Origin: Todiramphus chloris collaris | Taxonomy: Eukaryota > Chordata > Aves > Coraciiformes > Alcedinidae | DNA length: 64,000 nt | Reading direction: 5' to 3' | Assembly (NCBI GenBank): GCA_025345505.1 | Contig: JANVCC010000020.1 | Coordinates: forward strand, 51,509,523 to 51,573,522 | Part shown: positions 24,701 through 36,114 of the stretch, in pieces | How positions within the stretch are numbered: the stretch's first letter is position 1 | Layout of the letters: each line of letters opens with the position of its first letter | Made by a program: the position numbers and the translations under genes | The notes under the pieces: model-generated | The model's database searches: none | The model's input: the letters and a program-made list of their open reading frames with translations, nothing else | Told to the model about the DNA's origin: nothing

Positions 24701-26775
24701 ACTTTAAGTTAAAAGAAACCCAGATACCAAACCCTATGTTCTTTATCACAGTAACAGAGAGAACTCACAATTATGAAGTTATATAAAACACCTCAAGAAC
24801 AAATAAAAGCAAATAATTCCATTAATGATAGCATTACAACCTGAATAAAGCAATATTTAATCTTAAAAACAGGAAAAAGGAAAAAAAGAAATGGTTTGTG
24901 AAACAGTACACATAAAAATACTACCGAAGACGATTATAAAACCAGAAAGTGGAATGAATGGCAGGCATCACAACAGCAGCAAGACAGATGATGAAAAAAA
25001 GGTTGCTGATGGGAATAATTTCATAAAAGGGTTTTCATTTCATCTTAAAGCCATAACTTCTTACACAGATGTTACTTCAGAGTATTTAAATCTACTAAAA
25101 GAAGAAAAGTTTCTCAGGGATAACAAAAACAGATATAATATTCACCCCAGGCACAGCTGCAAAGAGATATTTTACTGTTAAGCTTCTTAAAAATATGTTT
25201 TCTTCTACGTAGCTCAGGAACACGATAAAAATCACAACACAAAGTAGGTTGATTTTTTTCCGCTGAAGAGGGAACTTACCCACAAAACAAGCTTGTGGAG
25301 TAACAAGAGTCTCAGCTTATAGAAGTGCATTATAAATAATTTCATTAGAGAGATGCTTTTTGTTTTCACCGAGCTGTATTCTAATGTGTAAGATAACACA
25401 TGAAAGCATATTTGAACAGTTCAGTGGAGACCAAAAGTACTGTTTAAAGCCAAGAAGCTTGCCAAGTTTGCATGACTGAAGTCTTGGCTCCTAGTCAACA
25501 TGTCTAACACATACTGAAGTACATACTGCCTGCTTTACTCTAACACTGTCAAGTATGTTAATTAACACTTATCCAACATACATGTAAGCAAATCCACTGC
25601 TAATCCTCTCCGAATACTGCCATAAATTCCAAACCAAGGAAATTATTTTTACAGCACTTACCTTGCCTTCTTTCTTTACTAATAAAGTTGGAGAGGAAAA
25701 AGCAAATACTCCTTACAGAAGAGGAATACCTGTTTCAGTCATTACTGCCATAAGGGATTAGCGGATCTGGGGCAGTAACCAAACTGCCTCATTTATATCC
25801 CAGAAATTCTTTTAGCTGTACTCTCCTCTACATTATTCCATAGGGACCCTTCACTAAATTCAGATGCTATAAAAATCTCATCACACTTTTCCAGTACACA
25901 TATTTTATCATACAAATCAGAAAAAAGCATTATCTTACACCAAAGACACATTGCTCTGAACAGCCTGCTTCTTTTTAGTCTGTTATCCTATCAGAGACCA
26001 TAAATACACAAGGTAAAAAGATGTAAGAAAAGAAGCCTTCGGGAACTGCATTCATTTAAGCATATGGCAAAAAATGGCACAGGACAAAGGAGAACTTAAA
26101 ATTCCTACTTTATTTTCACAGAGTCCTCATTGGATGGAGAGACAAGCAGCATTAAACATGTACAATTATATTTGTAGAATTATCTCAAATAACTGAAAAA
26201 GATATGAATAACACAACCCAAGAATGCATAGCCAGAGACAAATTACCTCAATATAGTTACTACATGAAAGCATTAATAGAACTATTGAAGACTAACTACA
26301 ACTAAATTCTTTGGATCATAATTTCAAGAAATGAAATGTAACTTTAATACAAACAAAAGCAACAAGCACTTATTCTACAATTTCTAGTTAACATGTATGA
26401 CCAGCAGCATGATTTTTTTCCCTAAGAAGCTGAGCCAGTACAGTCTGCCTGTAGCTCAGTAAGTCAGAAATAAACTTCCCTAAGTGTTCACTAAGTCTTT
26501 AAAGACTATATTTACTCTTGAAAGTTAAAGACTATCTGATAAGGCACACCTAAAATGACAACCAATTGAACCAACCAGGCAGCTTTTATTCAGTTCAAAT
26601 TTTGAGAAACTCTTGACACAAATTTACTTCAAAATATAATGGAAAAGCAAAAGATAAAATTAGCATAACACAAAAATGGAAATCTCACTACATTTTTCAT
26701 GTGAATTAATACCTTCCTACAGAAAAATCTGGCAATGTACTTGAGACATACTTACTACTAGTCAGAAACTCATAC
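18709..26775 (-). other. TASP1 intron 4
   Basis: An 8.1 kb AT-rich intron with many short A- and T-runs. Open frames here are all under about 100 codons, scattered over all frames and without recognisable similarity. I see no mobile element, RNA gene or additional exon in it. Confidence 0.85.
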
Positions 26776-26844
26776 CTCTAATTCTATAAGTGCTGCAGTC
26801 ACCGCATCTGTTGCAAGAGCACCAGCCTGTAGCTTTTCAATTGC
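26776..26844 (-). CDS. TASP1: TASP1 exon 4 (residues 72-94)
   Basis: A 69-base exon in phase 0 at both ends, with acceptor TTACAG before 26844 and donor GAG then GTATG after 26776. It encodes 23 residues beginning AIEKLQAGALATDAVTAAL and ending IELE, which match human residues 72-94 except for one conservative Val to Ile change as I recall the human protein. The segment corresponds to the conserved asparaginase-family helix leading to the DSPFTNAG loop in the next exon. Confidence 0.95.
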
Positions 26845-28382
26845 CTGTAAAACAGAAATTTTAGTTAATAAGGAAATTCTAATATTCTGTGACTAAGCAC
26901 TACATTTTCCTAGTCCTGTACAGAACAAAATCTTCAGCAAATTAGTTTCAAATGTAATAGGACACAAAAACACGGGGCACTGGAAACAGTATGCACCACA
27001 CAAGGGCAGTTCTAAAGGCACAATTTTACTACTCTAACACCTCATGGTCAAATTTATAGCAAAATAAATTCTTATACCTGGTGTCCTCAAACACTTCATG
27101 TTTCAGTCAAGAAGTTTCTAGTATTTTTTTCAAGACTCAACAAAAATCCCTAGTACCATATATGGTAGTTGTCATGGAACTGAACAGAATCTACAAGCAA
27201 CCTCATCTAAAAGCCAACACGTGAAAACAAATCAAGACAATGTAATCTTCAAATTATATACGCACAAAAAAAAATGAACTTCTGAAGTCTAATATTATTT
27301 TTTGGATCCCTACTGGACAAGGCCTTACACTCAAGTTCTCTCAGGGAATCCCTGAAAACAACCATGGCCGCATCCTTAGTTGCAAGACAAAACAGTTTGT
27401 CCTTCATGCAAGTTATTTATGTTGGCTCCTGATCTTAAGAAACCAAAGAGAATCTCAAATTAGACTTAGATTCAACAGCAAACAACCTTTTTTCACACAT
27501 AATTAGCTGGACAATGAGTATCATCAGGGTTAATGCACAGGCTAACTTCAGTGAAGACAGTGTTACATTTGGATGTTTTGAGGCTTCTCATTACAAAATG
27601 AGATTGGTATTAGGATTGAGCAATAGAACTGTAAAATAAAGTGGTAATTATCAGAGGCCAACTCTGAGACTCTTCTAATAAGCTTGCCAAGCTCCCCAGC
27701 TCCTTCTCCCCGGAGAAAGCAAAAGGCATTAGAAATTCTGGAGACAGGTCTTCCAACTTCTCATTCAACACCTTGTAGACAAGACTTGTCAGTTCCAAAG
27801 ATAAGTTCTTGGAGGAGATAAAAAAAAAATATTTTCAATGGAAATGAAAGTCTTGCCATTTCTCCCTTTCCAGATTTGGGAAGAGGGTTTTGATTTTGTT
27901 GTTGTCGTTGCTTTTCCTGTTTCTACATCCCTTCCTATTAAAACGTTAAGAGCTATCAAGAAGAAAAGAAGTCTAGAAATGCTGTATTCATTGAGCAATC
28001 TGGATGCTGGAGTTTAAATAAATTCCAAAAAGGGTAGTCATTGGTGAAAGAAAAATCCAGACACCATATTTAGTTCTCGAAATCCCAAAGCCTTGGGAAC
28101 AGCGCAGGAATACCTCGTGTAGGTACCACTGCAACCCTCTCCTGTTCCTCCACTGTTCCTTTAGCGTTTGCTACTTGCCACCACTGATGAGAATGTTGCT
28201 GCACCTCACAGCCACACACTCCGTTGACTCTATCACTTTAACTCTTGCTGCTCCATTTTTCCTCTAGAAATGAGTACAGCCTGAGGGGCTAAACCCAGAC
28301 ATGTCCAATTATACTGAAGGGATGGTGCTATTCAATATATTTCTTGTATATCCACCATGAGATTGGAGCTGGTAAGACATAC
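26845..28382 (-). other. TASP1 intron 3
   Basis: A 1.5 kb intron between exons 4 and 3. No recognisable element was seen. Confidence 0.85.
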
Positions 28383-28450
28383 CTTCTGACAGGCTCTTTT
28401 GCACACATGCTTGTATTCTTTAGCTTTGGATTCGGAATGATAACCTGCAC
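28383..28450 (-). CDS. TASP1: TASP1 exon 3 (residues 49-71)
   Basis: A 68-base exon with acceptor TTGTAG before 28450 and donor AAG then GTATG after 28383. It completes Gly49 and encodes AGYHSESKAKEYKHVCKRAC followed by Gln-Lys, nearly identical to human taspase-1 residues 50-71. This is the first helical part of the alpha subunit following the glycine-rich strand. It starts in phase 1 and ends in phase 0, so it joins exons 2 and 4 without breaking the frame. It is too short to show as a long open frame and was found by homology and splice sites. Confidence 0.95.
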
Positions 28451-30055
28451 CTACAATTAAGGCAAAAAGAAAAGAGATTAATATTACACGTCAAAACTAC
28501 AGCCTACGGTTTGCATAATGAATTAAGATACAGCCTTCCATATTCTGGATTACACTGGCATTTCCTTTTTCTGTCAATAATTGACAATTTTATGCATTCT
28601 GACATTAATTCAAATACACTCAGTAAAATATAAGCTAGAGAGCAAATCTGCAGAAGCATACAGGTGTAAATCTCAGTGCCATACAACCTCTTCCTATGAG
28701 CATTCTCTAAGGGATTCCAGTTTTGCTCATTCTTGGAAGATTTTCAACATAGCTTTTTTTAATTTATTTATTGCCCACCACCATGCAAACCCATCTAGTT
28801 TTAAATAAAACTCCAATTTTCCTTGTACTGCAATTATCGTTCTGTTCATCTTCTCAGGCTTATGCTACATTTTTAGAATCATTATTCCTGCTTTAGAACC
28901 AGGAGAGTTCTTGGAAATAAAAATTACACCAATTTTTTCACCTTTTCCTCATTTTCAGTCTTTACTTCTATCCTGTTGCACCTAACCATTCTGCCCTGCA
29001 TTGTAGCTATTGCCCCTATACCTCAAAAATTTATAAGTACCCACTATCTAACTAAATACAGTATCAGAAAAATAAGACAAGACCACCACACTGATATTTA
29101 AATTCCATCTCCTTCTGTTTTCTTGGTTTCAAACTTTGAGGACGCTTGTATTTATCTCAACTTCCCTTTCCTCACCTCTAGAAATGTCAGCTTCAAGAGC
29201 TAATAAGTTTTAACACTACTAATGAAAGAAAAAGAAATTTAAACAGAGTAAAGTAATGCAGTAAAGGACAACATATTGAACAATTCTAATTGCTCTTAAA
29301 ATAGAATACCTGGGTCATCAAATATCTACCCAGAATAAGTTCTTTGAGGGTCTGGGTGTTTGATTTTTTCATTTGAAGGATTTTATAAACCAAGTAGCAT
29401 GTTATTTTTTTAAAATATTTTAGTTACCAGGAGGATACTTGGCTCAATTTCACCTCAAGCCATCACACACATGCAAAAAGCCACATATAAGCATCACTAA
29501 TATTTTCAAGATTAACAGTATTTAAGGCAGAACCCATTAGAAAAGAATTTACGAACAAGACACATGACACCATTTTTGCAACACATCTGAGTAGATGACC
29601 TTTCCCTCACATGTGGAAAAAATAAATAGAAATTCACTTAAAAACGAACAATCAAAAATCCCAACTACTTTCAAAAGGGTAAAAGAAGTTAAGTTCTGCA
29701 ACAAACAGCCTCTATATTTTCTAGATTTTTTCCAAGCTTAGCAGATAACTGCAGATAAAAAAGTAAATTAGACATTTTATGAACATTTAATTTAGGGATT
29801 TTGTTTAGGAAAACCTTTGTCAAGGAGGAAAAAGTAAAAATTCAGAACACCCAAGCCTCTACATTTTTATTAATAATTTCTAAGATCATCCAACCAATGC
29901 AACTTGCAATCAAACTCTCCACTCATAGATTTAGATCCAAACTTAATGACACTTCCTGAACATACTAGTAGTCCAAAGCCAACATAAAATTTAAGTTGAT
30001 ATTTAGTTTGTATAGGCACTATCTCCATTCCAGCTGTCACGCTCCTGCATCTTAC
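28451..30055 (-). other. TASP1 intron 2
   Basis: A 1.6 kb AT-rich intron between exons 3 and 2. No recognisable element was seen. Confidence 0.85.
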
Positions 30056-30273
30056 CTGCATGGACAAGCACAAATCCCACTCGTTTCCCTCTTTGGGTTT
30101 GCTTTGTTTCGGGCTCTTTAACCACCACTTTTACAGCTGTAACCTGAGATGATTTGGAAGGTAACACTTCTACTGAACTTATCCCCTTCTCCATGATCAT
30201 ACATTAGGATCACCATCTTCTACTGGAAAAGGGCATCCTTCCATTCAAAAATAAACTCTGGAGAGGAATCATC
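30056..30273 (-). CDS. TASP1: TASP1 exon 2: leader, start codon and residues 1-48
   Basis: The acceptor is GTTTTAG before 30273 and the donor is CAG then GTAAG after 30056. The first 73 bases are leader; coding starts at 30200 with Met-Ile-Met-Glu-Lys, where human has Met-Thr-Met-Glu-Lys. Met1 has a poor start context (T at -3, A at +4), while Met3 (ATG at 30194-30192) has A at -3 and G at +4, so translation may favour Met3. The product then runs through a serine- and lysine-rich tail to the conserved strand GFVLVHAG, the beginning of the asparaginase-like fold. The last codon is split after its first base (Gly49). Five upstream ATGs precede the start (see the separate uORF entry). Confidence 0.93.
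30118..30272 (-). other. Upstream open reading frames in the TASP1 leader
   Basis: Five ATGs precede the TASP1 start in exon 2. uORF1 (30272-30210, 20 codons) is in frame with TASP1 but stops at TGA 30212-30210. uORF2 (30244-30197, 15 codons) ends with TGA overlapping the TASP1 ATG as ATGA. uORF3 (30216-30118, 32 codons) has A at -3 and G at +4 and overlaps the TASP1 coding sequence by about 83 bases in another frame. The remaining two ATGs are internal to uORF1 and uORF3. Such an arrangement is known in general to lower main-frame translation; its effect here is inferred. Confidence 0.75.
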
Positions 30274-33200
30274 CTAAAACCAAAACACATATATGCATTA
30301 GATACTGATTTCAAGAGATTAATCTCATACAAATAACTTCAGAAAGAACTTCTGGAAGAGAGGTTTGAAACAAGAATAGTATGCCTCATGAGAAAAGGGC
30401 TTCTGAGTTCTAGCTCTTCACTAGATAGCAGGGTTAATGAGCCGTAAAGTAATCAAAGTCCATGTTGCAAGTTGAAAGCAGCCTTTTCTTTACAATTTAA
30501 TTTGAACTAATAATGTTTCCAGACATTGCAGGGAATTGTCAGTATAAGGTTTGCCCATGACTGAAAGGTGCTTTCCATGGTCTCCTTGTACTCATCCGTA
30601 CAAAAAAACTTCTCCGCCCATTGCGCCTACCTGGTTTCTACCATGATGATGTTCCATAGCCACAATCTTACTTCTTACAAGTGATGTTCCTTCCTTTTGT
30701 GGAAAGTCTTAAGCAGCACTGTAGCAATGCTGGCAAAGGCTGAAAGACAGTCTATGTGGTTGCATGGCAGAGTCTCCTACCCTCACATCACATACTGGTA
30801 TCTGCCTGCATGATTTTGTGTCTACATTTTATGTAGGGGATGTAGAAACTGTGCATTAACACGAATTCAATAGCCATATAAGAAGTTATGAACATGTGCT
30901 CCAGAGAATTGCAGCAGATGAGTAACACTTAAAAATTCCATATCGTTTCCTTTCTTTTTCAGGAAACAACTGTTTAAGATTCTACAATGAATTCCTACTC
31001 TTCTGTACATTTTCATCCCTTACCCTTATTATTCTCCACTAATTTGAGGGGGTGGGAGAAAAAAAGAAATAAATTTATATTTCTTATGACAAAGTATTCC
31101 TAAAAAAATGCCAAATAAACTTAAAAAAGTGAAAAAAGGCTGCCTGGATAAGTATAAGGATGTCTACCATGAGTACTGGTGAACCACAACATGCCCAAGT
31201 CAACTTCAAATAATTTAGTAACCCTGTTTGTTTTCTTTCTTAATGCTTAAGATGTTTATAGAATTCTATGTTTCTAGAAATTTAGTGGAAAAAACCCCAG
31301 TATTTTCTAGTATACAAGACAAAAAAAAGAAGCTCCCAAGTACAGAACTATGTATTTTTCAGCAGTCAAAATCAAATTCACCGTATGTACTACTCCTCTT
31401 ACCACAGCCTACTACAAGTTAATCCTGACACAATACCATTTTCTCTAGTTCAGGAGGTAAAATTAACAACAGAGACATTCTACATGTTGAATTAATTCAG
31501 GAAGTAAAAAAGCATATAGTATTAATGCATGAATGAAGAAAACGTCTGTAAGATATTAAGATACTCCAGTGTGATGTCTATCATATAGTTATACAATTCT
31601 ACTTTAAGTGTGAACTTATTGTTATAATAACAAAAATATATTTTATATGCAAAATGAAAGACCACTACAATACATAGACTCTACAAAAAGAAAAAGCAGT
31701 TATGGACTACGTGCAATCGTAATGGTCTCCCATACAAACTTCAGGGCTAAAATTCAAACCTTAATCAGTGCCTTTTCTTCCTTTTACATAATGATAATAA
31801 TGAAGAAAGTTCCAGCAGCCATTTCAGCACAGGCAGTAAGCTGAAACACGACCTATTTCCTACAAACTCTGCTTTGCTGCATCTTAATACACCACACAAA
31901 ATATCAACAGGGATGTGACAAAGGCTAAAGTACCATAACAGATGAGCAAGTAAAAAACTATATTTTTGCTGAAACAGAAGAAATAAGGTGGCAGTAGGAA
32001 AAGCAGGAATGATGGTAGTTCAATCCTTTTTGAAAAGGAAGATACAGATGACACTGAAAAATTAATTAATGGCATAACTCCAGTCTGAAAAACCCAATTA
32101 GGCCTTTGCACGCACTTGGGTCTGAGAACATGTTTATTTTTATTGGGCAACATAAAGTCAACCTATCTCAGCAATTTTCTTCACTTTGTAAGCTCCCATT
32201 GGATCCAACCTTTCTCTTTCTAGGTTTTTTCTAGGATTTATCTGTTCTCTTTCCCGGCTGTCATACATTCACCACTTCAGATCTCATCCTCCCTTGTTAC
32301 ATAGCTCACCGCTTTACATTTGTGCAGCTGCAGACATGGTGGAGGAACATACTCTCGTTTGACTCCTGAAGAACACAAGCCATAATGATTTTAAGTAATT
32401 AACCCAAAGCACTCATTGCACTGAAAAAGCAACTCTGAACACTACGTAAGCACTCAGAAAAATTTAAATAATTCGAGCGTGAGACGCAACGTATAAAGAG
32501 TCTCAGTCTTTCGGTGCGCTTGCCATACATCGAGGCTACGGCTATTCTATCAGCCCAGAGGTGGCTCTCGCCGTCTTCCTCAGATTCAAAGCTCTACCCA
32601 ATGCTCACTGCACAGCAAGCAGCCCTATCGCACAAGCACAAACGCGGCAGGGGAGATGAAGGCAGAGACGTACACACCGATACCCCCCCTCTCAATAGTA
32701 GCAATGTGAAAGCGCTCGTTTATAAAAGCTTTTGGCGTTTACAGGTCGAGGCCTGAGGGAAGAAGAGCACCAGAGCGAGAGGAAAGCGCTTAACCCCACG
32801 AGCGAGCAGCCGAGCCCTGAACGCTTCAACAACCAAGGGGGAAAGGGCAGCAACCGAGAAGCTGACGACGAAACGAGCAAACAGCAGCCACAAAACAAAA
32901 GTGGAAAAGAAACTTTTATTTGGAGAAAAATCCTCGGCGAGACCGACCGCCGCCGTCCCACGGAAACTCCCAGGGAGGACCGGACAGCCCCTCGCCAGCA
33001 CGGAGCCCGCACAAGCCGGGAGGCGCGCACGTCTGCCCAGCGGAAGGAGCTGGGGCGGCCCCAGGGCGGGAAAGAGGCGCAGCCCGGCTCATCCTCAGAC
33101 CCGTTACCGCCTTCACGGAGCCGGGAGCCGGGGAGTGGGCCCGGGGCCCCGGCATCACCCAGGGGTACCACGCACCCCCCCAACTCTGCCCCGCGAAAAG

Positions 33201-33420
33201 CGGGGCCGCTGCGGCGGGGGTGACGTCACCCTGGGGAGCCCCCGCCGGCGCCGCGCGGCCGCCTCGCGGGGCGGCCGTTACTCCCTACAGGCGCTCGCAG
33301 GGCCCTAGAGAAGAGGCTGAACGGGCGCGGGCGCGGGGAACTAGGAGAGCAGAGGCCGGGGAGAGGCGGGGACCGGCGGGCTAAGGCGGGGCAGGGCGGA
33401 ACCAGGCACGAAGCACTCAC
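30274..33420 (-). other. TASP1 intron 1
   Basis: A 3.1 kb intron that is AT-rich on the exon 2 side and becomes CG-rich from about 32470 towards the CpG island. The transition zone (32470-32760) carries TATAAA-like words at about 32491 and 32720 amid CG dinucleotides, so an internal or divergent start site is possible but unsupported. No coding sequence was recognised. Confidence 0.8.
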
Positions 33421-33485
33421 CCTCCACCGCCGCCAGCCTCGCGCACACCCGGAACCGTCCGCCTGCCCGTTGCCTCGGTGAGGAT
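33421..33485 (-). other. TASP1: TASP1 exon 1, non-coding 5' leader (5' end approximate)
   Basis: A consensus donor (GAGG then GTGAGTG on the minus strand, intron starting at 33420) lies in the CpG island at the position expected for a short leader exon. No ATG occurs in the minus strand between this donor and about 33540, so the exon is untranslated. The transcription start is inferred to lie near 33440-33490, because two CCAAT boxes sit at 33514-33518 and 33557-33561, the usual 50-100 bases upstream. The exon is expected to join the acceptor at 30273/30274, where TASP1 exon 2 begins. Confidence 0.7.
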
Positions 33486-33513
33486 GAGGCGTCCCGCCTA
33501 CCGCCTCCCCCCG

Positions 33514-33518
33514 ATTGG
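33514..33518 (-). promoter_or_regulatory. CCAAT box, proximal, with adjacent GC box (TASP1 promoter)
   Basis: ATTGG on the plus strand gives CCCAATCG on the minus strand. Just downstream in the TASP1 direction (33489-33511) the minus strand has GGGGGAGGCGG and GGCGGGAC, which resemble Sp1/KLF GC boxes. No TATA box is present at a suitable distance, so a TATA-less start is likely. Confidence 0.6.
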
Positions 33519-33556
33519 GCGAGGAGAGCAAGGCGAGCGGAAATGGCGTGTGGCGG

Positions 33557-33561
33557 ATTGG
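33557..33561 (-). promoter_or_regulatory. CCAAT box, distal (TASP1 promoter)
   Basis: ATTGG on the plus strand gives GCCAATCC on the minus strand, a good match to the NF-Y core. It is 43 bases from a second copy, a spacing close to four helical turns and typical of paired NF-Y sites in CpG-island promoters. Confidence 0.6.
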
Positions 33562-34095
33562 CGGTTCGGAAGGCGAATGCCGCGCCGGCTACCGCCGCCG
33601 GGGTGCAGAGGGCTCTGTCCAGGAGCGGGCGCTGCGGATGTGGGGCTGCGCTTCCGCGGGTGGCTGGGCTGAGCGGTCCGCGGCCTCGGCCGGGTGCTGC
33701 CGGCCGCGGGGAGCTCTAGAGAACTCCTGAGAGCGAGCAGAGGGCGGCCATCGGCTTCTCTGCGGGGCGGGGGAAATGTCGGCCGCGGCTTCCCCAAGGG
33801 GAAGGCGCCGGTGAAGGTGGTGCCTGGACGAGAGAGACGGACCCGGGGCTGTGGGGAGTGAGGGTGGGAGGCGGGCACGGCCACGTAACTGCCTGCGAAG
33901 CAGCTTTTGCCCGCCGGACCCGTGCTGGGCTGCTGGGCCTTCGGGCCGCCATTCACCCCTTCGGTGACTTCTTCGCAAACGGCTGTTTCTGCGGAGGTAA
34001 ACCTAACGAAAAAACGAGTCCAGTCTCCGGGCTGTGTTGGGTGTAAGGCGTTAGATAATGGCCTCTGTTTCTGTTAACCTTGCCCCTGGCAGACT

Positions 34096-34151
34096 CGTGA
34101 CTTGATGATCTTGAAGGTCATTTCCAACCTTAATGATTGATTCTATGATCC
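34096..34151 (+). mobile_element. CR1 LINE, tiny 3'-end remnant
   Basis: A stretch of about 55 bases reads acttgatgatcttgaaggtc, then atttccaacc, then attgattctatgat. This is the extreme 3' end of a CR1 element with one terminal repeat unit. It lies just outside the TASP1 CpG island. Confidence 0.8.
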
Positions 34152-34418
34152 TGAGAGCTGCCTGGAACAAAACAAAATTCGCTGTTTACAAATAAGTATT
34201 TTTCATAATAGCACTGTCAGGAAATTTTCTCAGCAACTGGATGTTTTACATCATTCTGCTTCGGTGGGCATTTAAGTCTCGTGTACTATTAAAGAAATAC
34301 TACGTTCTTGCTAATTTCTGTTTGTTTTGCTGTAAAAGAGACTTGACATAACTTTCTAAACTTCCTTTCCCAGGAATGAGGGTAGCCATAATTATATCCC
34401 ATTTATGGTGATAACTGT

Positions 34419-34606
34419 CACAGAATCACAGAGTGTCAGGGGTTGGAAGGGACCTCAAAGATCCTCTAGTCCAACCCCCCTGCCAGAGCATGATCACCTA
34501 GAGCAGGTCACACAGGAATGTGTCCAGGTGGGTTTTGAATGTCTCCAGAGAAGAAGACTCCACAACTTCCATGGGCAGCCTGTGCCAGTGCTCTTGTCAG
34601 TGGTTT
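34419..34606 (-). mobile_element. CR1 LINE, 3'-terminal fragment
   Basis: The plus strand begins with the reverse complement of the terminal repeats (cacagaatcacagagt) and continues ggggttggaagggacctcaa, ctctagtccaacccccctg, gagcaggtcacacaggaatg and gcagcctgtgccagtgctc. This is the classic CR1 3' end on the minus strand. It is less diverged than the copy at 3018. Confidence 0.95.
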
Positions 34607-35463
34607 CCAAGGTGCCTTTACACTCACACCTCCTGTTCCTTTTCATAGGACTGTGAAATGAGACCAGATGTCTTTACAGACTTACTTATATTGTACATTC
34701 ATCTTAGCTAACACCTCAAATGCTCATTTGCAAAGGTCAGCTTTTTCAAGTTGAAACTGTAAACTTGTTATAAAAAGACACATTTGTTCTTTTTGCAGAA
34801 TTCACTAAAGAGGTTTCCCTAATCTCTTGCTCAAGCTCCAACGTGCAAAGTGATAGAATATATTTTATATAACATATTCTCCTGACCCCTCTAGATGAAG
34901 CAGATTTCAGCTCCTCTCCCTTCTTGTCCTAAAAGCAAGCATAAGCTGTAGCTGTTACAGTGGTTTCTGCCACAGTGGACAGTATAATTTGTTCTCTACA
35001 GACCAGCTGTCAGGAAATCACCTGCTTCAGACAAACTACATCTTTAGAGGGAATTTCACGAATCAAGTTTCTACAGTACTTTCTCTGACACCTATTTCAT
35101 TCACTAGCCAAAACGTATTTCAAAGCAAATAATAACTAGTAATAGCTTACAGTGTAAGACAAACATAATTTATTCTCTCTTGTGTTTGTAGTGAATACAT
35201 TTTAGCCTGTGGCTACTGTGTTTTACACACGTTATACTAGATACTAAACGTTACCAGAAACTTGAGCAGTTAACAGACAAGAGCCACACGAAGTATCTGG
35301 AAACTAAACTTTCTACTCCCCAGATTTTATTCTGTCCCACTGCGTCTCAGTATTCCTATGTAGGATCTTCCCTAGGCTCCTTCCTGACCTGCCTTATAAT
35401 CACAGAAACCCCTTTTATGGCTCTTTTCCCAATAAATAACAATGTGCTTCCATTAATGTTCTT

Positions 35464-35481
35464 CCCCCCCCCTCCCCCCCC
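35464..35481. repeat. Interrupted poly-C tract
   Basis: Seventeen C residues broken by a single T. The minus strand is therefore a G-run that could form quadruplex structure. Homopolymers of this size are prone to length polymorphism and sequencing error. Confidence 0.85.
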
Positions 35482-35505
35482 AAAGACCAGCTTTAAATGT
35501 TTTAA

Positions 35506-36114
35506 ATGATGCAAAAAATGTCAAGAACAAACGCAAGCCTCCTTTTTCAACACACGTTTTTGGCACACACAACTATGTGGCTTATGGAGATCAGCTTTTG
35601 TCTTCCATGTTACCAGGTGCTTCCTCTTCTGTTGGATAAAACTACAAGGAAACAACGTGAAGTCCACAAACCCTTAGAAAATCTTTGGCTTCCTCTCACA
35701 GATTTTAACATGATGTCCAAATCCCAGTTGCAAGTTGCTCTGTTGCCAATTTTTTTTTTTTCATTCTTTTTAAAGTCCTCATTCTTGACAGGAACCAAGG
35801 AGATTCCACAAAGTACATTTTTTTTTGCCTCTCAGATGGCAATAGTTACATCTGAGCAAGGACAGTCTGATTTGGGGGGGGAAGGGAGGCTGTTTTGTCA
35901 AAGTGTTGCAATGCAGTTGCCTTCTGGCTGCAGCCTTTCTTCGACACACAGCACTGACCACTACCACAGCTGTTTTGATTTGACCTTTTGCAGTCATGTC
36001 TATGTCCTCTATAAGGTCCTACACACCTTCTGCCCCCACCCCATTTTCCCTTTCTCTGTCCACCTCTCATGTCTGTCAGCTAAGAAACAGGCAGCAAAAC
36101 TTGTGGCTGACTGA
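35506..36114 (+). other. Unassigned 202-codon open frame, probably not coding
   Basis: This is the longest plus-strand open frame outside the CpG island. The predicted product starts MMQKMSRTNASLLF, has a hydrophobic Phe-rich stretch around residue 80 derived from a poly-T run, and a Cys/His/Ser-rich C-terminal half. No domain or family is recognised, and the minus strand is also partly open. One frame of this length in 64 kb is near chance expectation, so I treat it as non-coding unless transcript or conservation evidence exists. Confidence 0.15.

Larger units (their letters stand above)
1..33490 (-). other. TASP1: TASP1 gene, 5' part (taspase-1), span of exons 1-8
   Basis: This is the gene span for taspase-1, an N-terminal-nucleophile threonine protease of the type-2 asparaginase family. 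In the family's known biology the proenzyme cuts itself at Asp233-Thr234 into alpha and beta subunits, then cleaves nuclear substrates such as MLL/KMT2A and TFIIA-alpha after aspartate. Joining the seven coding exons seen here gives one open frame of exactly 225 codons with no internal stop, matching human residues 1-225 as I recall them. The splice phases agree at every junction. The exon with the self-cleavage site and catalytic threonine is beyond position 1, so only most of the alpha subunit is present. The 5' boundary is estimated from the CpG island, exon 1 donor and CCAAT boxes. Confidence 0.95.
32930..33970. promoter_or_regulatory. CpG island at the TASP1 promoter
   Basis: About 1 kb of GC-rich sequence with very frequent CG dinucleotides stands out from the AT-rich surroundings. 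It spans the first exon and proximal promoter of TASP1 and is the only such island in the window. The many overlapping open frames on both strands here, up to about 160 codons, are explained by the scarcity of AT-rich stop codons rather than by coding. A moderately CG-rich shoulder extends left to about 32470, inside intron 1. Confidence 0.9.

Noticed and set aside
32692..33531. Long open frames (up to 163 codons) on both strands at the TASP1 promoter
   Set aside because: They lie in a CpG island where stop codons are rare, all frames and both strands are open together, and the products are Arg/Pro/Gly/Ser-rich without any domain.
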